This document shows, piece after piece, positions 16,730 to 25,502 of a stretch of DNA of 64,000 bases. The DNA is from Sphingomonas ginkgonis (GTDB lineage: Bacteria > Pseudomonadota > Alphaproteobacteria > Sphingomonadales > Sphingomonadaceae): NCBI RefSeq assembly GCF_003970925.1, contig NZ_RWJF01000001.1:2908501-2972500 (forward strand). Direction: 5' to 3'. How positions within the stretch are numbered: position 1 is the stretch's first letter; each line of letters starts with the position of its first letter. The notes under the pieces were generated by a model. It was not told where the DNA came from, made no database searches, and saw only the letters and a program-made list of their open reading frames with translations. The translations under genes were made by a program, and so were the position numbers.

Positions 16730-16771
16730 GGAGCCTCGCGAAAAAAGACCTTGAAGTCTTCGCGAGGCTCC
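16730..16771. repeat. Perfect 13-bp inverted repeat just after sapC
   Basis: GGAGCCTCGCGAA (16730-16742) and TTCGCGAGGCTCC (16759-16771) pair perfectly, with a smaller AGAC/GTCT-type pairing inside the 16-nt loop. It begins 8 nt after the sapC stop. There is no T-run after it on the plus strand, so it may be a processing or stability hairpin rather than an intrinsic terminator. Confidence 0.6.
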
Positions 16772-16856
16772 CCATCTCATTCCAGCACCGGTGATCGCGT
16801 CCCCCCCTTCGCGATGTGCCGGTAACGTGCCCACGGGTGCGTTCCTCCCTGACCTT

Positions 16857-16890
16857 GGCCACCCTCGAACTCGAGGGTGGCCTCTTTTTT
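16857..16890 (+). terminator. Intrinsic terminator
   Basis: GGCCACCCTCG (16857-16867) pairs perfectly with CGAGGGTGGCC (16872-16882) around a 4-nt loop and is followed by TCTTTTTT. It ends the plus-strand transcript from sapC and insulates the toxin-antitoxin promoter that begins 4 nt later. Confidence 0.85.
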
Positions 16891-16893
16891 GCG

Positions 16894-16931
16894 TTGAATT
16901 TGGCATTTGGCGGTGCTAGATACGACAAATG
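16894..16931 (+). promoter_or_regulatory. Promoter and inverted-repeat operator of the Xre/RES pair
   Basis: TTGAAT (16894-16899), a 17-bp spacer and TAGATA (16917-16922) form a sigma70-like promoter. The start codon at 16929 is only 6 nt beyond the -10, so the mRNA would be nearly leaderless. CATTTG (16904-16909) and CAAATG (16926-16931) are a perfect inverted repeat; extended arms match at about 9 of 11 positions. It spans the -10 and the start codon, as expected for autorepression by the antitoxin. Confidence 0.5.
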
Positions 16932-17336
16932 GCAACGAGTCTCTCGCTGGAGGACCTGCCCCAGGCAGCCACGCCGGCCCGCGCCCGAGCGATCGAGCAG
17001 GGACTGCCGGTGAAGATGCTGCGCGTCCTCATGCGTACCTACGAGCTCGGGCCCGCCGAACTGTCGCGGATGATCGCGCCCCGCCGGACGCTGGAGCGTC
17101 GGCTCCAGTCGAACGAGCGGCTGACCGCCGAGGAAAGCGACCGGCTGGCGCGGCTGATGCGGGTCCTCGACCTCGCCGAATCGATCTTCGACGACCGCGC
17201 CTCGGCGGTCGGCTGGCTGTCCGCCCCCAAGCGCGCGTTCGACGAGGCGGCGGCGTTCGACCTGCTGAAGACGGAGGCGGGCGGCCGCGTGGTCGAAGAC
17301 CAGCTGCTGCGGCTCAAGCACGGTTTCTTCGCCTGA
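16929..17336 (+). CDS. Xre/MbcA/ParS-type antitoxin (DUF2384)
   Basis: 135 residues. The N-terminal helical part contains a helix-turn-helix-like stretch (LRVLMRTYELGPAELSRMIA followed by RRTLERRL). The C-terminal toxin-binding domain has SAPKRAFDEAAAFDLLKTEAGGRVVEDQLLRLKHG, matching the usual P..AF....P...L.TE.G...VE..L.RI.HG pattern. It lies 4 nt before the RES toxin gene, the standard Xre-RES arrangement. The antitoxin should neutralise the toxin and repress their shared promoter through the inverted repeat at 16904-16931. Confidence 0.88.
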   Translation: MATSLSLEDLPQAATPARARAIEQGLPVKMLRVLMRTYELGPAELSRMIAPRRTLERRLQSNERLTAEESDRLARLMRVLDLAESIFDDRASAVGWLSAPKRAFDEAAAFDLLKTEAGGRVVEDQLLRLKHGFFA

Positions 17337-17340
17337 GCGC

Positions 17341-17766
17341 GTGATCGTCTGGCGGATCAGCGAGTTCACGGCGCTCGACGGCGCCGGCGGGTTGCTGAGC
17401 GCGGGTCGCTGGCACCGGCGCGGGCGGCCAGTCATCTATACCGCCGAGGCCCCGGCGCTGGCCCTGCTGGAGGCACTGGTCCGGTTCGAGACGGGCGGAC
17501 TGCCGACCCGCTTCCAGCTGCTCGAGATCGAGGTGCCGGAGGGTGCCGGCCAGACCGAATGGAGCGGCGAGCTGCCCGACGATTCCGAGAGTCAGCGCTG
17601 GGGCAGCGCCTGGCTGGAGGAAGCGGGCACGCTGCTCGCCAAGGTCCCGGCGGCGGTTGCGCCGCGCAGCTTCAACTGGCTGATCAACCCGGCGCACCCG
17701 GACGCCCGCGGGCTCCGGCTGGTCGAGGCGCGCCGCTGGAACTGGGACTCGCGGCTCGCCCGCTAG
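17341..17766 (+). CDS. RES-domain toxin (NAD+-degrading)
   Basis: 141 residues, GTG start 4 nt after the antitoxin stop. RES features: WRIS near the N-terminus (conserved Arg), GRWHRRGRPVIYTAEAPALALLEALVRFE (conserved Tyr and Glu), then a later FNWLINPAHPDA segment (Ser/Asn part of the name). Studied RES toxins degrade NAD+ by phosphorolysis or hydrolysis and stop growth. Length is normal and the key residues appear present, so the toxin should be active. The gene ends 4 nt into the convergent quinone oxidoreductase gene. Confidence 0.9.
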   Translation: MIVWRISEFTALDGAGGLLSAGRWHRRGRPVIYTAEAPALALLEALVRFETGGLPTRFQLLEIEVPEGAGQTEWSGELPDDSESQRWGSAWLEEAGTLLAKVPAAVAPRSFNWLINPAHPDARGLRLVEARRWNWDSRLAR

Positions 17767-18737
17767 GCGATCAGGACGATCTTGCCGACATGATCGCCCG
17801 CTTCCATCCGGGCATGGGCGGCCGCCGCCTCGGCGAGGGGAAAGCTGCGGTCCATCACCGGCTTCAGCCGCCCCTCGGTGACCAGCGGCCAGACGGTCTG
17901 GCGGATCTCCTCCGCGACCATCGACTTGAACTCGAGCGAGCGCGGTCGAAGGGTCGAGCCGGTCAGGGTCAGGCGCCGGCGCATCAGTTCGACGATCGGG
18001 ACCTCCGCCCGCGGGCCGCGCTGGACGGCGATCGAGACGTGCCGGCCATCGTCGGCCATGCATTGCATGTTGCGGGGGAGATAGTCGCCGCCGACCATGT
18101 CGAGGACGATCTCGACCCCCCGCCCCTCGGTGAGCTGCTTGACCTCGGAAACGAAGTCGGTGGCCTTGTAGTCGATCGCGTGGTCGGCCCCGATCTCCTC
18201 GGCGCGGCGGCACTTCTCCGCCCCGCCGCAGGTGACGATGACGCGCAGCCCGAACAGCTTGCCGAGGAGGATGGCTGTGGTGCCGATCCCGCTGGTGCCG
18301 CCGTGGACGAGGATGGTCTCGCCCTCGCTTGCGTAGGCGCGCTCGAAGACGTTGCTCCACACGGTGAACAGCGTCTCGGGCAGCGCCGCGGCTTCCTCGA
18401 GGCTGAGGCCGGACGGTACCGGCAGGCAGGTTCCCGCCGGAGCGACGCAATATTGCGCGTAGCCGCCACCGCCGACCAGGGCGCAGACCTTGGTGCCGGG
18501 GAGCATGGTGACGCCCGCGCCGCAGGAGACGACGCTGCCGGCAATCTCCAGCCCGGGGATCGACGGCGCACCGGCCGGCGGCGGGTAGGCGCCCTGGCGC
18601 TGCAGCACGTCGGGGCGATTGACCCCCGCGGCGGCGACGCGGACCAGCAATTCGCCAGGCCCTGGGGTGGGAACCGGCCGCTCGACGGCAACGAGGACGT
18701 CAGGTCCGCCGGGCCCGGCGGGATCGATAGCGACCAT
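17763..18737 (-). CDS. NAD(P)H:quinone oxidoreductase, zinc-independent MDR family (PIG3-like)
   Basis: 324 residues from ATG 18737; a GTG at 18761 is an alternative, and neither has a strong Shine-Dalgarno. The GroES-like half includes AAGVNRPDVLQRQGAYPPPAG and GLEIAG. The Rossmann half has VHGGTSGIGTTAILLGKLFG (AxxGxxG-type) and DMVGGDY. The structural and catalytic zinc-ligand cysteines of alcohol dehydrogenases are absent, which fits the quinone oxidoreductase branch. It should reduce quinones with NADPH in the cytoplasm. The long open frame upstream (to 19115) is antisense to the DUF1192 gene and is not part of it. Confidence 0.88.
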   Translation of the reverse strand: MVAIDPAGPGGPDVLVAVERPVPTPGPGELLVRVAAAGVNRPDVLQRQGAYPPPAGAPSIPGLEIAGSVVSCGAGVTMLPGTKVCALVGGGGYAQYCVAPAGTCLPVPSGLSLEEAAALPETLFTVWSNVFERAYASEGETILVHGGTSGIGTTAILLGKLFGLRVIVTCGGAEKCRRAEEIGADHAIDYKATDFVSEVKQLTEGRGVEIVLDMVGGDYLPRNMQCMADDGRHVSIAVQRGPRAEVPIVELMRRRLTLTGSTLRPRSLEFKSMVAEEIRQTVWPLVTEGRLKPVMDRSFPLAEAAAAHARMEAGDHVGKIVLIA

Positions 18738-18808
18738 CGTCGCAGGAGTCGGTCCGTTCACGGCCGCGCTTATTGACAGCAGCGGGGCGAGGGTCAACGT
18801 TGTCGGAC

Positions 18809-19009
18809 ATGGACCTCGACGATCTGTTCCCGGGGAAACCGGAGGAGCCGCTGGCGGCACTGGCGCGGCAGGATCTAGACCCGCTCTCGCTCGACGAGCT
18901 GGACGCGCGGGTCGCCGCGCTGCAGGCCGAGATCGCCCGGGTGGAGGCTCACCGGAACAAGGCGGCGACGTATCGCGCCAACGCCGATGCGCTGTTCTCC
19001 AAGCGATAG
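18809..19009 (+). CDS. DUF1192 family protein
   Basis: 66 residues from ATG 18809; a TTG three codons earlier is also possible. It starts with MDLDDLFPGKPEEPLAALAR and continues with LDPLSLDELDARVAALQAEI, a heptad-like coiled coil, ending ADALFSKR. This short acidic start plus coiled coil is characteristic of DUF1192 proteins of alphaproteobacteria. No function is known to me. It precedes clpA by 105 bp on the same strand. Confidence 0.85.
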   Translation: MDLDDLFPGKPEEPLAALARQDLDPLSLDELDARVAALQAEIARVEAHRNKAATYRANADALFSKR

Positions 19010-19058
19010 TTCGCCGCGAATTATTGACCGCTCCAGCCTTGCGCGGGAGCCGGACCCC

Positions 19059-19074
19059 TACAACATTCATTGTA
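19059..19074. promoter_or_regulatory. Dyad TACAA-N6-TTGTA upstream of clpA
   Basis: TACAA (19059-19063) and TTGTA (19070-19074) form a 5-bp inverted repeat 41 bp before the clpA ATG. A CTTG (19038-19041) and CCCCTA (19055-19060) nearby resemble a heat-shock promoter, but their spacing is shorter than the sigma32 consensus. It may be an operator or chance. Confidence 0.2.
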
Positions 19075-19114
19075 AGTTCCGCGGGCGTTCCCCGCCGCGG
19101 ACGAGGAGTAAGCA

Positions 19115-21451
19115 ATGCCCAGTTTCGCTCGCGAACTAGAACAGACGCTGCACAATGCCCTGAGCGAGGCAGGCCGGCGGCGACATGAATATGCCACCCT
19201 CGAACACCTGCTAATGGCGCTCATCGACGATGCCCACGCGGCCAAGGTGATGACCGCCTGCGGGGTCAACCGCGACGAGCTAAAGGCGACCGTCAAGCAG
19301 TACCTCGACGGCGAGCTCGGCGCGCTGGTCGCCGACAGCGGCACCGACCCGACCCCGACGAGCGGCTTCCAGCGCGTGGTCCAGCGCGCCATCCTCCACG
19401 TCCAGTCCTCGGGCCGGGACGAGGTGACCGGCGCCAACGTGCTGGTCGCGCTCTTCTCCGAGCGCGAGAGCTATGCCGTCTACTTCCTCCAGCAGCAGGA
19501 CATGAGCCGGCTGGATGCGGTGACCTACATCAGCCACGGCGTCGGCAAGGGCGAGACCCCGACCGAAGCGCGGGCCGAGGGTGCCAGCGAGGAGAAGGCC
19601 GAGAAGGCGTCGAGCAGCGACAAGTCGAAGGAGAGCGCGCTCAAGCAGTTCACCGTCGACCTCAACGAGAAGGCCAAGGCCGGCAAGGTCGACCCGCTGA
19701 TCGGGCGGATGGCCGAGGTCGACCGGACCATCCAGATTCTCTGCCGCCGGTCCAAGAACAACCCGCTCTACGTGGGCGATCCGGGCGTCGGCAAGACGGC
19801 GATCGCCGAAGGGCTCGCGCGCAAGATCATCGAGGGCGACGTGCCCGAAGTGCTCAAGGAAGCGGTCATTTACGCGCTCGACATGGGCGCGCTGCTGGCC
19901 GGCACCCGCTACCGCGGCGACTTCGAGGAGCGGCTGAAGAGCGTCGTCTCCGAGCTGGAGAAGATGCCGCACGCGATCCTCTTCATCGACGAGATCCACA
20001 CGGTGATCGGCGCCGGCGCGACCAGCGGCGGGGCGATGGACGCGTCCAACCTCCTGAAGCCTGCGCTGTCGAGCGGGGCGATCCGCTGCGTCGGGTCGAC
20101 CACCTACAAGGAGTTCCGCAACCACTTCGAGAAGGACCGGGCGCTGCTCCGGCGCTTCCAGAAGATCGACGTCAACGAGCCGACGATCGAGGACACGATC
20201 AAGATCATCTCGGGGCTGCGCTCCTCGTTCGAGCAGCACCACTCGGTCCGCTACACCCCCGACGCGATCAAGTCGGCGGTGGAGCTGAGCGCGCGCTACA
20301 TCCATGACCGCAAGCTACCGGACAAGGCGATCGACGTGATCGACGAGGTCGGCGCGATGCAGATGCTGGTGCCGCCGAACAAGCGAAAGAAGGTGATCAC
20401 GACCAAGGAGGTCGAGGCCGTGGTCGCGACCATGGCGCGGATCCCGCCGAAGAGCGTCAGCAGCGACGACAAGAAGGTGCTCGAGCATCTCGAGTCCGAC
20501 CTGAAGCGCGTCGTCTTCGGGCAGGACCTCGCGATCGAGAAGCTGGCCTCGGCCATCAAGCTCAGCCGGGCTGGCCTGCGCGATCCCGACAAGCCGATCG
20601 GCAACTACCTCTTCTCGGGCCCGACTGGCGTCGGCAAGACCGAGGTGGCCCGCCAGCTAGCGAGCGTCATGGGCATCCCGCTGCAGCGCTTCGACATGTC
20701 GGAATATATGGAGCGCCATTCGGTCAGCCGGCTGATCGGCGCGCCTCCGGGCTATGTCGGCTACGACCAGGGCGGCCTGCTGACCGACGCGGTCGACCAG
20801 CAGCCGCACAGCGTGCTCCTGCTCGACGAGATCGAGAAGGCGCATCCCGATCTGTTCAACATCCTGCTGCAGGTGATGGACAACGGGAAGCTCACCGACC
20901 ATCACGGCAAGACCGTGGACTTCCGCAACACGATCCTGATCATGACCACCAATGCCGGCGCGTCCGACATGGCGCGGGAGAGCATCGGGTTTGGCGCGAT
21001 GAGCCGGGAGGACGTCCAAGAGGACGCCATCCGCAAGATGTTCACGCCGGAGTTCCGCAACCGGCTCGATGCGGTGGTGCCGTTCGGCTACCTGCCTCCG
21101 GCGGTGGTCGCGCGGGTGGTCGACAAGTTCATCCTGCAGCTCGAGCTTCAGCTCGCGGACCGCGGGGTGCACATCGATCTCGACGACGAGGCGCGCGAGT
21201 GGCTGACCGCCCGCGGCTACGACAAGCTCTACGGCGCTCGGCCGATGGGCCGGCTCGTCCAAGAGAAGATCAAGCAGCCGCTGGCCGAGGAACTGCTGTT
21301 CGGCAAGCTGGTCAACGGCGGCGAGGTCAAGGTGCGGATCAAGGAGAACCAGCCGGTCTTCGAGATCGTCCCCGCCCCGCCCAAGGCGACCAAGCCCAAG
21401 GGCAAGGCGGTGCGCAAGAAGGCCGACGGCGAGGCCCCGGCGGCGGAATAG
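19115..21451 (+). CDS. clpA: ATP-dependent Clp protease ATP-binding subunit ClpA
   Basis: 778 residues, normal length. The N-terminal Clp repeats (about 1-145) start SFARELEQTLHNALSEAGRR and include EYATLEHLLMALIDD. An acidic/lysine linker follows. AAA1 has Walker A GDPGVGKT (about 221) and Walker B LFIDEIH. AAA2 has GPTGVGKT (about 502) and LLLDEIEKAHPD. There is no ClpB middle coiled coil, which identifies ClpA. It unfolds substrates for ClpP. The usual adaptor gene clpS is not adjacent; a DUF1192 gene lies upstream. SD GGACGAGGAG precedes the ATG. A terminator follows at 21498-21529. The C-terminus is basic (TKPKGKAVRKKADGEA). Confidence 0.97.
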   Translation: MPSFARELEQTLHNALSEAGRRRHEYATLEHLLMALIDDAHAAKVMTACGVNRDELKATVKQYLDGELGALVADSGTDPTPTSGFQRVVQRAILHVQSSGRDEVTGANVLVALFSERESYAVYFLQQQDMSRLDAVTYISHGVGKGETPTEARAEGASEEKAEKASSSDKSKESALKQFTVDLNEKAKAGKVDPLIGRMAEVDRTIQILCRRSKNNPLYVGDPGVGKTAIAEGLARKIIEGDVPEVLKEAVIYALDMGALLAGTRYRGDFEERLKSVVSELEKMPHAILFIDEIHTVIGAGATSGGAMDASNLLKPALSSGAIRCVGSTTYKEFRNHFEKDRALLRRFQKIDVNEPTIEDTIKIISGLRSSFEQHHSVRYTPDAIKSAVELSARYIHDRKLPDKAIDVIDEVGAMQMLVPPNKRKKVITTKEVEAVVATMARIPPKSVSSDDKKVLEHLESDLKRVVFGQDLAIEKLASAIKLSRAGLRDPDKPIGNYLFSGPTGVGKTEVARQLASVMGIPLQRFDMSEYMERHSVSRLIGAPPGYVGYDQGGLLTDAVDQQPHSVLLLDEIEKAHPDLFNILLQVMDNGKLTDHHGKTVDFRNTILIMTTNAGASDMARESIGFGAMSREDVQEDAIRKMFTPEFRNRLDAVVPFGYLPPAVVARVVDKFILQLELQLADRGVHIDLDDEAREWLTARGYDKLYGARPMGRLVQEKIKQPLAEELLFGKLVNGGEVKVRIKENQPVFEIVPAPPKATKPKGKAVRKKADGEAPAAE

Positions 21452-21497
21452 GTCGCTCGTCGAAGCGGGCTTGCGCCGCCTCGACCGTCCGGGAAAC

Positions 21498-21529
21498 AAC
21501 GGCTCCTCTGTTTCAGGGGAGCCGTTTTT
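21498..21529 (+). terminator. Intrinsic terminator of clpA
   Basis: AACGGCTCC (21498-21506) pairs with GGAGCCGTT (21518-21526) around an 11-nt loop, followed by a T-run at 21525-21529. The GTG start of the S9 peptidase lies only 3 nt beyond, and the AGGGGA inside the hairpin is that gene's only Shine-Dalgarno candidate. Confidence 0.85.
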
Positions 21530-21531
21530 CC

Positions 21532-23595
21532 GTGAGAGCCATCGCCCGCGTCCTTCTGTCGACCGTCATCCTCGCCGCTGCCCCGCTCCAGGCGGAGCCG
21601 GCGAGCGGACCGTCCCGCTACCTGACCGGGGCGGACCTGTTCGGGCTGGAGTGGGCAAGCGACCCGCAGATCAGCCCGGACGGGCGGACGATCGCCTATG
21701 TCCGCCGCTCCAACGACATCATGACCGACCGGACCCGCTCGACCATCTGGCTGGTCGACACCGCGTCCGGCCAGCAGCGGCCGATGAGCGCCGGGGCGAG
21801 CCCGCGCTGGTCGCCCGACGGCACCCGTATCGCCTATGTCGCGCCGAGCGACGGCGGCGCGCAGATGTTCGTCCGCTGGGTGGCGAGCAGTGCCGACGCG
21901 CGGATCACCGGCCTCCCCAACTCGCCCGGCGCGCTGGCCTGGTCGCCTGACGGGAAGCGCATCGCCTACACCATGTTCGTGCCCGACGACGGGCCGAAGC
22001 TCGGCAGCGCGCCGGCCAAGCCCGAGGGGGCGAGATGGGCCGACCCGCTGCAGGTGATCACCGCGGTCACCTATCGCACCGATGACGAAGGCTATCTGAA
22101 GGCCGGCTATTCGCAGCTGTTCTGGGTGCCGGCGGACGGCGGGGCGCCGCGCCAGCTGACCTATGGCGCGACCGACGCGGGCGGGCCGGTGAGCTGGACC
22201 GCCGACGGTCGCTCGATTGTCTTTGCCGCCAACCTCGGAAAGGACTGGGCGCACCAGCCGCTCGAGAGCGAGATCTACCGCATCTCGATCGACGGCGGCG
22301 CGCCGGCCGCGCTGACCGACCGGCGCGGGCCCGATACCGCGCCGGTGGTCTCGCCGGACGGGCGCAAGGTGGCGTGGATCGGCTTCGACGACCGCCAGCT
22401 CGGCTACCAGAATGCGCGGCTGTCGGTGATGAACCTCGACGGGTCGGGCAAGCAGCTGCTGACCGGAAGCCTCGACCGCTCGGTCGAGAACCCGCGCTGG
22501 GCGGCCGACGGGCGCAGCCTTTACGTCAGCTACGACGACCATGGCAGCAAGCGCGTGGCGCGGGTCGGGCTGGACGGGCGAATGCAGACGGTCGCCACCG
22601 GGCTGACCGGCGGTGGGCTCGACCGGCCCTACTCGGGCGGCGAGTTCAGCGTGTCGCGGGGCGGCGCGGTGGCGGTGACCGTAGGCGACCCGCTCCACCC
22701 GTCCGACCTCGGGCTTGCCCGCGGCGACGGCGCGGTACGGCGGCTGACCAGCCTTAACTCGAGCTCGCTCGGGTTGAAGCAGCTCGGCGCGGTGACCAAG
22801 CTGCCGGTTTCCTCCAGCTTCGACCGGCGGCCGATCGACGCCTGGCTGGTGATGCCGCCCGACGCCCAGCCGGGGCGGCGCTACCCGATGATCCTGGAGA
22901 TCCACGGCGGGCCGTTCAGCGCCTATGGGCCGAGCTTCTCGACCGACGACCAGCTCTACGCGGCGGCCGGCTACGCGGTGCTCTACACCAACCCGCGCGG
23001 CTCAACCTCCTACGGGGAGGATTTCGCCAACCTCATCGACAAGGCCTATCCCGGCCACGACTATGACGACCTGATGAGCGCGGTCGACGCGGCGATCGCG
23101 GGCGGCAACGTCGACCCCGACAATCTGTTCGTGACCGGCGGGTCGGGCGGCGGCGTGCTGACCGCGTGGATCGTCGGCAAGACCGATCGCTTCAAGGCGG
23201 CGGTGACCCAGAAGCCGGTGATCAACTGGTCGAGCTTCGCGCTGACCTCGGACGGGGCAAACTTCTACTCGCCCTACTGGTTCGCCAAGAAGCCGTGGGA
23301 GGATCCGCAGGGCTATTGGGCGCGCTCGCCGCTGAGCCTGGTCGGGAATGTGAAGACACCGACCGCGGTGGTGGTCGGAAGCGAGGATTATCGCACCCCC
23401 GACAGCGAGGCCGAACAATATTACGAAGCGCTGCAGCTGCGCGGCGTGCCGACGGCCTTCATCAAGGTGCCGGGCGCGAGCCATGGCGGGATCGCGGCGC
23501 GGCCCAGTCAGGCGGCGGCCAAGGCAAGCGCGATCATCGCCTGGTTCGACCGCTATCGGAACGGCTCGGCGGCGACTCGGACGGCGGCGAAATAG
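21532..23595 (+). CDS. Secreted S9-family (prolyl oligopeptidase type) peptidase
   Basis: 687 residues from GTG 21532, which gives a clean signal peptide (VRAIARVLLSTVILAAAPLQA). Residues about 30-420 form a TolB/WD-like beta-propeller with repeated SPDG and ADGR blades (ISPDGRTIAYVRR, SPDGKRIAY, SADG). The C-terminal alpha/beta-hydrolase domain holds the triad: Ser in TGGSGGGVLTAW, Asp in GSEDYRTPDSE and His in GASHGGIAAR. These enzymes cleave peptides in the periplasm, often with dipeptidyl or acylaminoacyl specificity. The clpA terminator ends just before the start. An M28 peptidase gene follows by 83 bp. Confidence 0.93.
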   Translation: MRAIARVLLSTVILAAAPLQAEPASGPSRYLTGADLFGLEWASDPQISPDGRTIAYVRRSNDIMTDRTRSTIWLVDTASGQQRPMSAGASPRWSPDGTRIAYVAPSDGGAQMFVRWVASSADARITGLPNSPGALAWSPDGKRIAYTMFVPDDGPKLGSAPAKPEGARWADPLQVITAVTYRTDDEGYLKAGYSQLFWVPADGGAPRQLTYGATDAGGPVSWTADGRSIVFAANLGKDWAHQPLESEIYRISIDGGAPAALTDRRGPDTAPVVSPDGRKVAWIGFDDRQLGYQNARLSVMNLDGSGKQLLTGSLDRSVENPRWAADGRSLYVSYDDHGSKRVARVGLDGRMQTVATGLTGGGLDRPYSGGEFSVSRGGAVAVTVGDPLHPSDLGLARGDGAVRRLTSLNSSSLGLKQLGAVTKLPVSSSFDRRPIDAWLVMPPDAQPGRRYPMILEIHGGPFSAYGPSFSTDDQLYAAAGYAVLYTNPRGSTSYGEDFANLIDKAYPGHDYDDLMSAVDAAIAGGNVDPDNLFVTGGSGGGVLTAWIVGKTDRFKAAVTQKPVINWSSFALTSDGANFYSPYWFAKKPWEDPQGYWARSPLSLVGNVKTPTAVVVGSEDYRTPDSEAEQYYEALQLRGVPTAFIKVPGASHGGIAARPSQAAAKASAIIAWFDRYRNGSAATRTAAK

Positions 23596-23678
23596 CGCGG
23601 AGGATCAGGCGCTTCCGTCAGGAGTGTGAGAGCGGTAGGGATACGCCTCCAGTCGCTGCATGAAGGCCGTCACGACCC

Positions 23679-25406
23679 GTGAACAAGTCCCTGCTCCTCG
23701 CCTCCGCCCTGCTCCTCCCGCTCTCCGCCGCGTCGGCCCAGACCGCCGGCCTGTTCGACCCGGCGCGCCTGTCCCGGCACGTGCAGACGCTCGGCTCCGA
23801 TGCCTTCGAGGGTCGCGGCGTCGCGACACCGGCCGAAACCAAGACCGTCAACTATATCGTCGAGCAGTTCCGCGCCGCGGGACTCCAGCCGGGTGGCGAC
23901 CCGGTGAACGGGCAGCGCGGCTGGGTCCAGAAGGTCCCGCTGCTCCAGTCCGACCTGACCGGCACGCCGACGGTGACGGTGCGGGCGGCGCGGGGCTCGC
24001 TGGCGCTGGCGCAGGGAACCGACATCGCGGTGCGCTCGCCGATGAACGGGCAGCAGCAGATCCGCCTCGCCAACGCGCCGCTCGTCTTCGTCGGCTACGG
24101 AGTCTCCGCGCCCGAGCGGCAGTGGGACGACTTCAAGGGCCAGAACGTCCGCGGCAAGATCCTCGTCGTGCTGGTCAACGACCCCGACTTCGAGGGCGGC
24201 GACGGACAGTTCGGCGGCAAGGCGATGACCTACTACGGCCGCTGGACCTACAAATATGAGGAAGCCGCCCGGCGCGGCGCGGCCGGGGTGATGATCGTCC
24301 ACGAAACGGCGCCCGCAAGCTATGGCTGGAACACGGTCAAGAATTCGAACACCAACACGATGTTCGACATCGTCCGCGACAATCCGGCGGCGAGCCACAC
24401 GCCGTTCGAGAGCTGGATCCAGCTCGACACCGCGCGCCGCATCTTCGCCGACGCCGGGCTGAACTTCGACCAGCTCAAGGCGACGGCGAAGCTGCGCAGC
24501 TTTCAGCCGGTCGACCTCAAGGCGGCCGCGACCGTCAGCGCCGATGCGACCGCCAAGGTGATCGCCTCGCAGAACGCCGTCGGGCTGCTGCCCGGCAAGC
24601 GCCGGCCGGACGAGACGGTGATCTATTCGGGACACTGGGACCATCTCGGCATCGGCCTGCCGGATGCGCGCGGCGACCGGATCTACAATGGCGCAGTCGA
24701 CAACGCGACCGGGATCAGCCAGCTGATCGAGCAGGCCCGTGCCTTCGCGCGCGAACCGCGGCCCGACCGCAGCCTCGTCTTCCTCGCCGTCACCGCCGAG
24801 GAGAAGGGACTGCTCGGCTCCGAATATTACGCCCAGCACCCGCTCTACGACCCCGCCAAGACGGTTGGCGTGATCAACACCGACTCGATGGGGGTGAACG
24901 GGCCGGCGCGTGACTTCTCCATCTCGGGCACCGCCAAGCTCGGGCTGCTCGACGACCTGGTGGCGGAAGGCGCACGGCTGAACCGCCGCTTCACCCCCGA
25001 CCCGCACCCGGAAAGCGGCGGCTTCTACCGCTCGGACCATTTCTCGATGGCGAAGGTCGGCATCCCGGCAATCTCCTTCCGCTCCGGACTCGACCTGGTG
25101 AACGGCGGGACGGCGCGGGGCGAAGCGCTGGCGAAGGAATATACGACCCTGCGCTACCACCAGCCGGCGGACGAGTTCTCGCCCAGCTGGGACTTCAGCG
25201 GGATGGTCGCCGACGCGACGCTGCTGCACCGGGTCGGGCTTCGGCTCGCCAATTCGACCGAGTGGCCGAACTGGAGCGCCGACAGCGAGTTCCGCGCCGC
25301 CCGCGACCGCAGCGCGGCGGCGCGTGGCCAAGGCGGAAATGCGGTGCCGGCGCCGTCTGCGATGCCGGCTTCCGCGCCTGCGCCGACCCGCGGCGAGCGC
25401 GGCTAG
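23679..25406 (+). CDS. Secreted M28-family zinc aminopeptidase with PA domain
   Basis: 575 residues, GTG start at 23679, signal peptide cleaved near SAASAQ (about residue 20). A PA-type insert occupies about 130-240 (VFVGYGVSAPERQWDDFKGQ, GKILVVLVNDPDF). The M28 domain contains the di-zinc site: His and Asp in YSGHWDHLG, GAVDNATG, the general base in AVTAEEKGLLGSEYY, NTDSMG and a distal His in RYHQPADEF. The tail is Ala/Pro-rich. It probably works with the upstream S9 peptidase on extracytoplasmic peptides (inference from adjacency). Confidence 0.93.
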   Translation: MNKSLLLASALLLPLSAASAQTAGLFDPARLSRHVQTLGSDAFEGRGVATPAETKTVNYIVEQFRAAGLQPGGDPVNGQRGWVQKVPLLQSDLTGTPTVTVRAARGSLALAQGTDIAVRSPMNGQQQIRLANAPLVFVGYGVSAPERQWDDFKGQNVRGKILVVLVNDPDFEGGDGQFGGKAMTYYGRWTYKYEEAARRGAAGVMIVHETAPASYGWNTVKNSNTNTMFDIVRDNPAASHTPFESWIQLDTARRIFADAGLNFDQLKATAKLRSFQPVDLKAAATVSADATAKVIASQNAVGLLPGKRRPDETVIYSGHWDHLGIGLPDARGDRIYNGAVDNATGISQLIEQARAFAREPRPDRSLVFLAVTAEEKGLLGSEYYAQHPLYDPAKTVGVINTDSMGVNGPARDFSISGTAKLGLLDDLVAEGARLNRRFTPDPHPESGGFYRSDHFSMAKVGIPAISFRSGLDLVNGGTARGEALAKEYTTLRYHQPADEFSPSWDFSGMVADATLLHRVGLRLANSTEWPNWSADSEFRAARDRSAAARGQGGNAVPAPSAMPASAPAPTRGERG

Positions 25407-25502
25407 GAAGCAGCGGGTGGTCGCGGGCACCTGCCCCGGCGACCCGGCTTGCCTTCGGGCACGGACAGGCGGACAGATGGATCGTCACAAGGGGAGACGA
25501 TC

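Noticed and set aside
19036..19062. Sigma32 heat-shock promoter before clpA
   Set aside because: CTTG and CCCCTA are present but the gap is shorter than consensus, so it is listed only as a possibility with the dyad.
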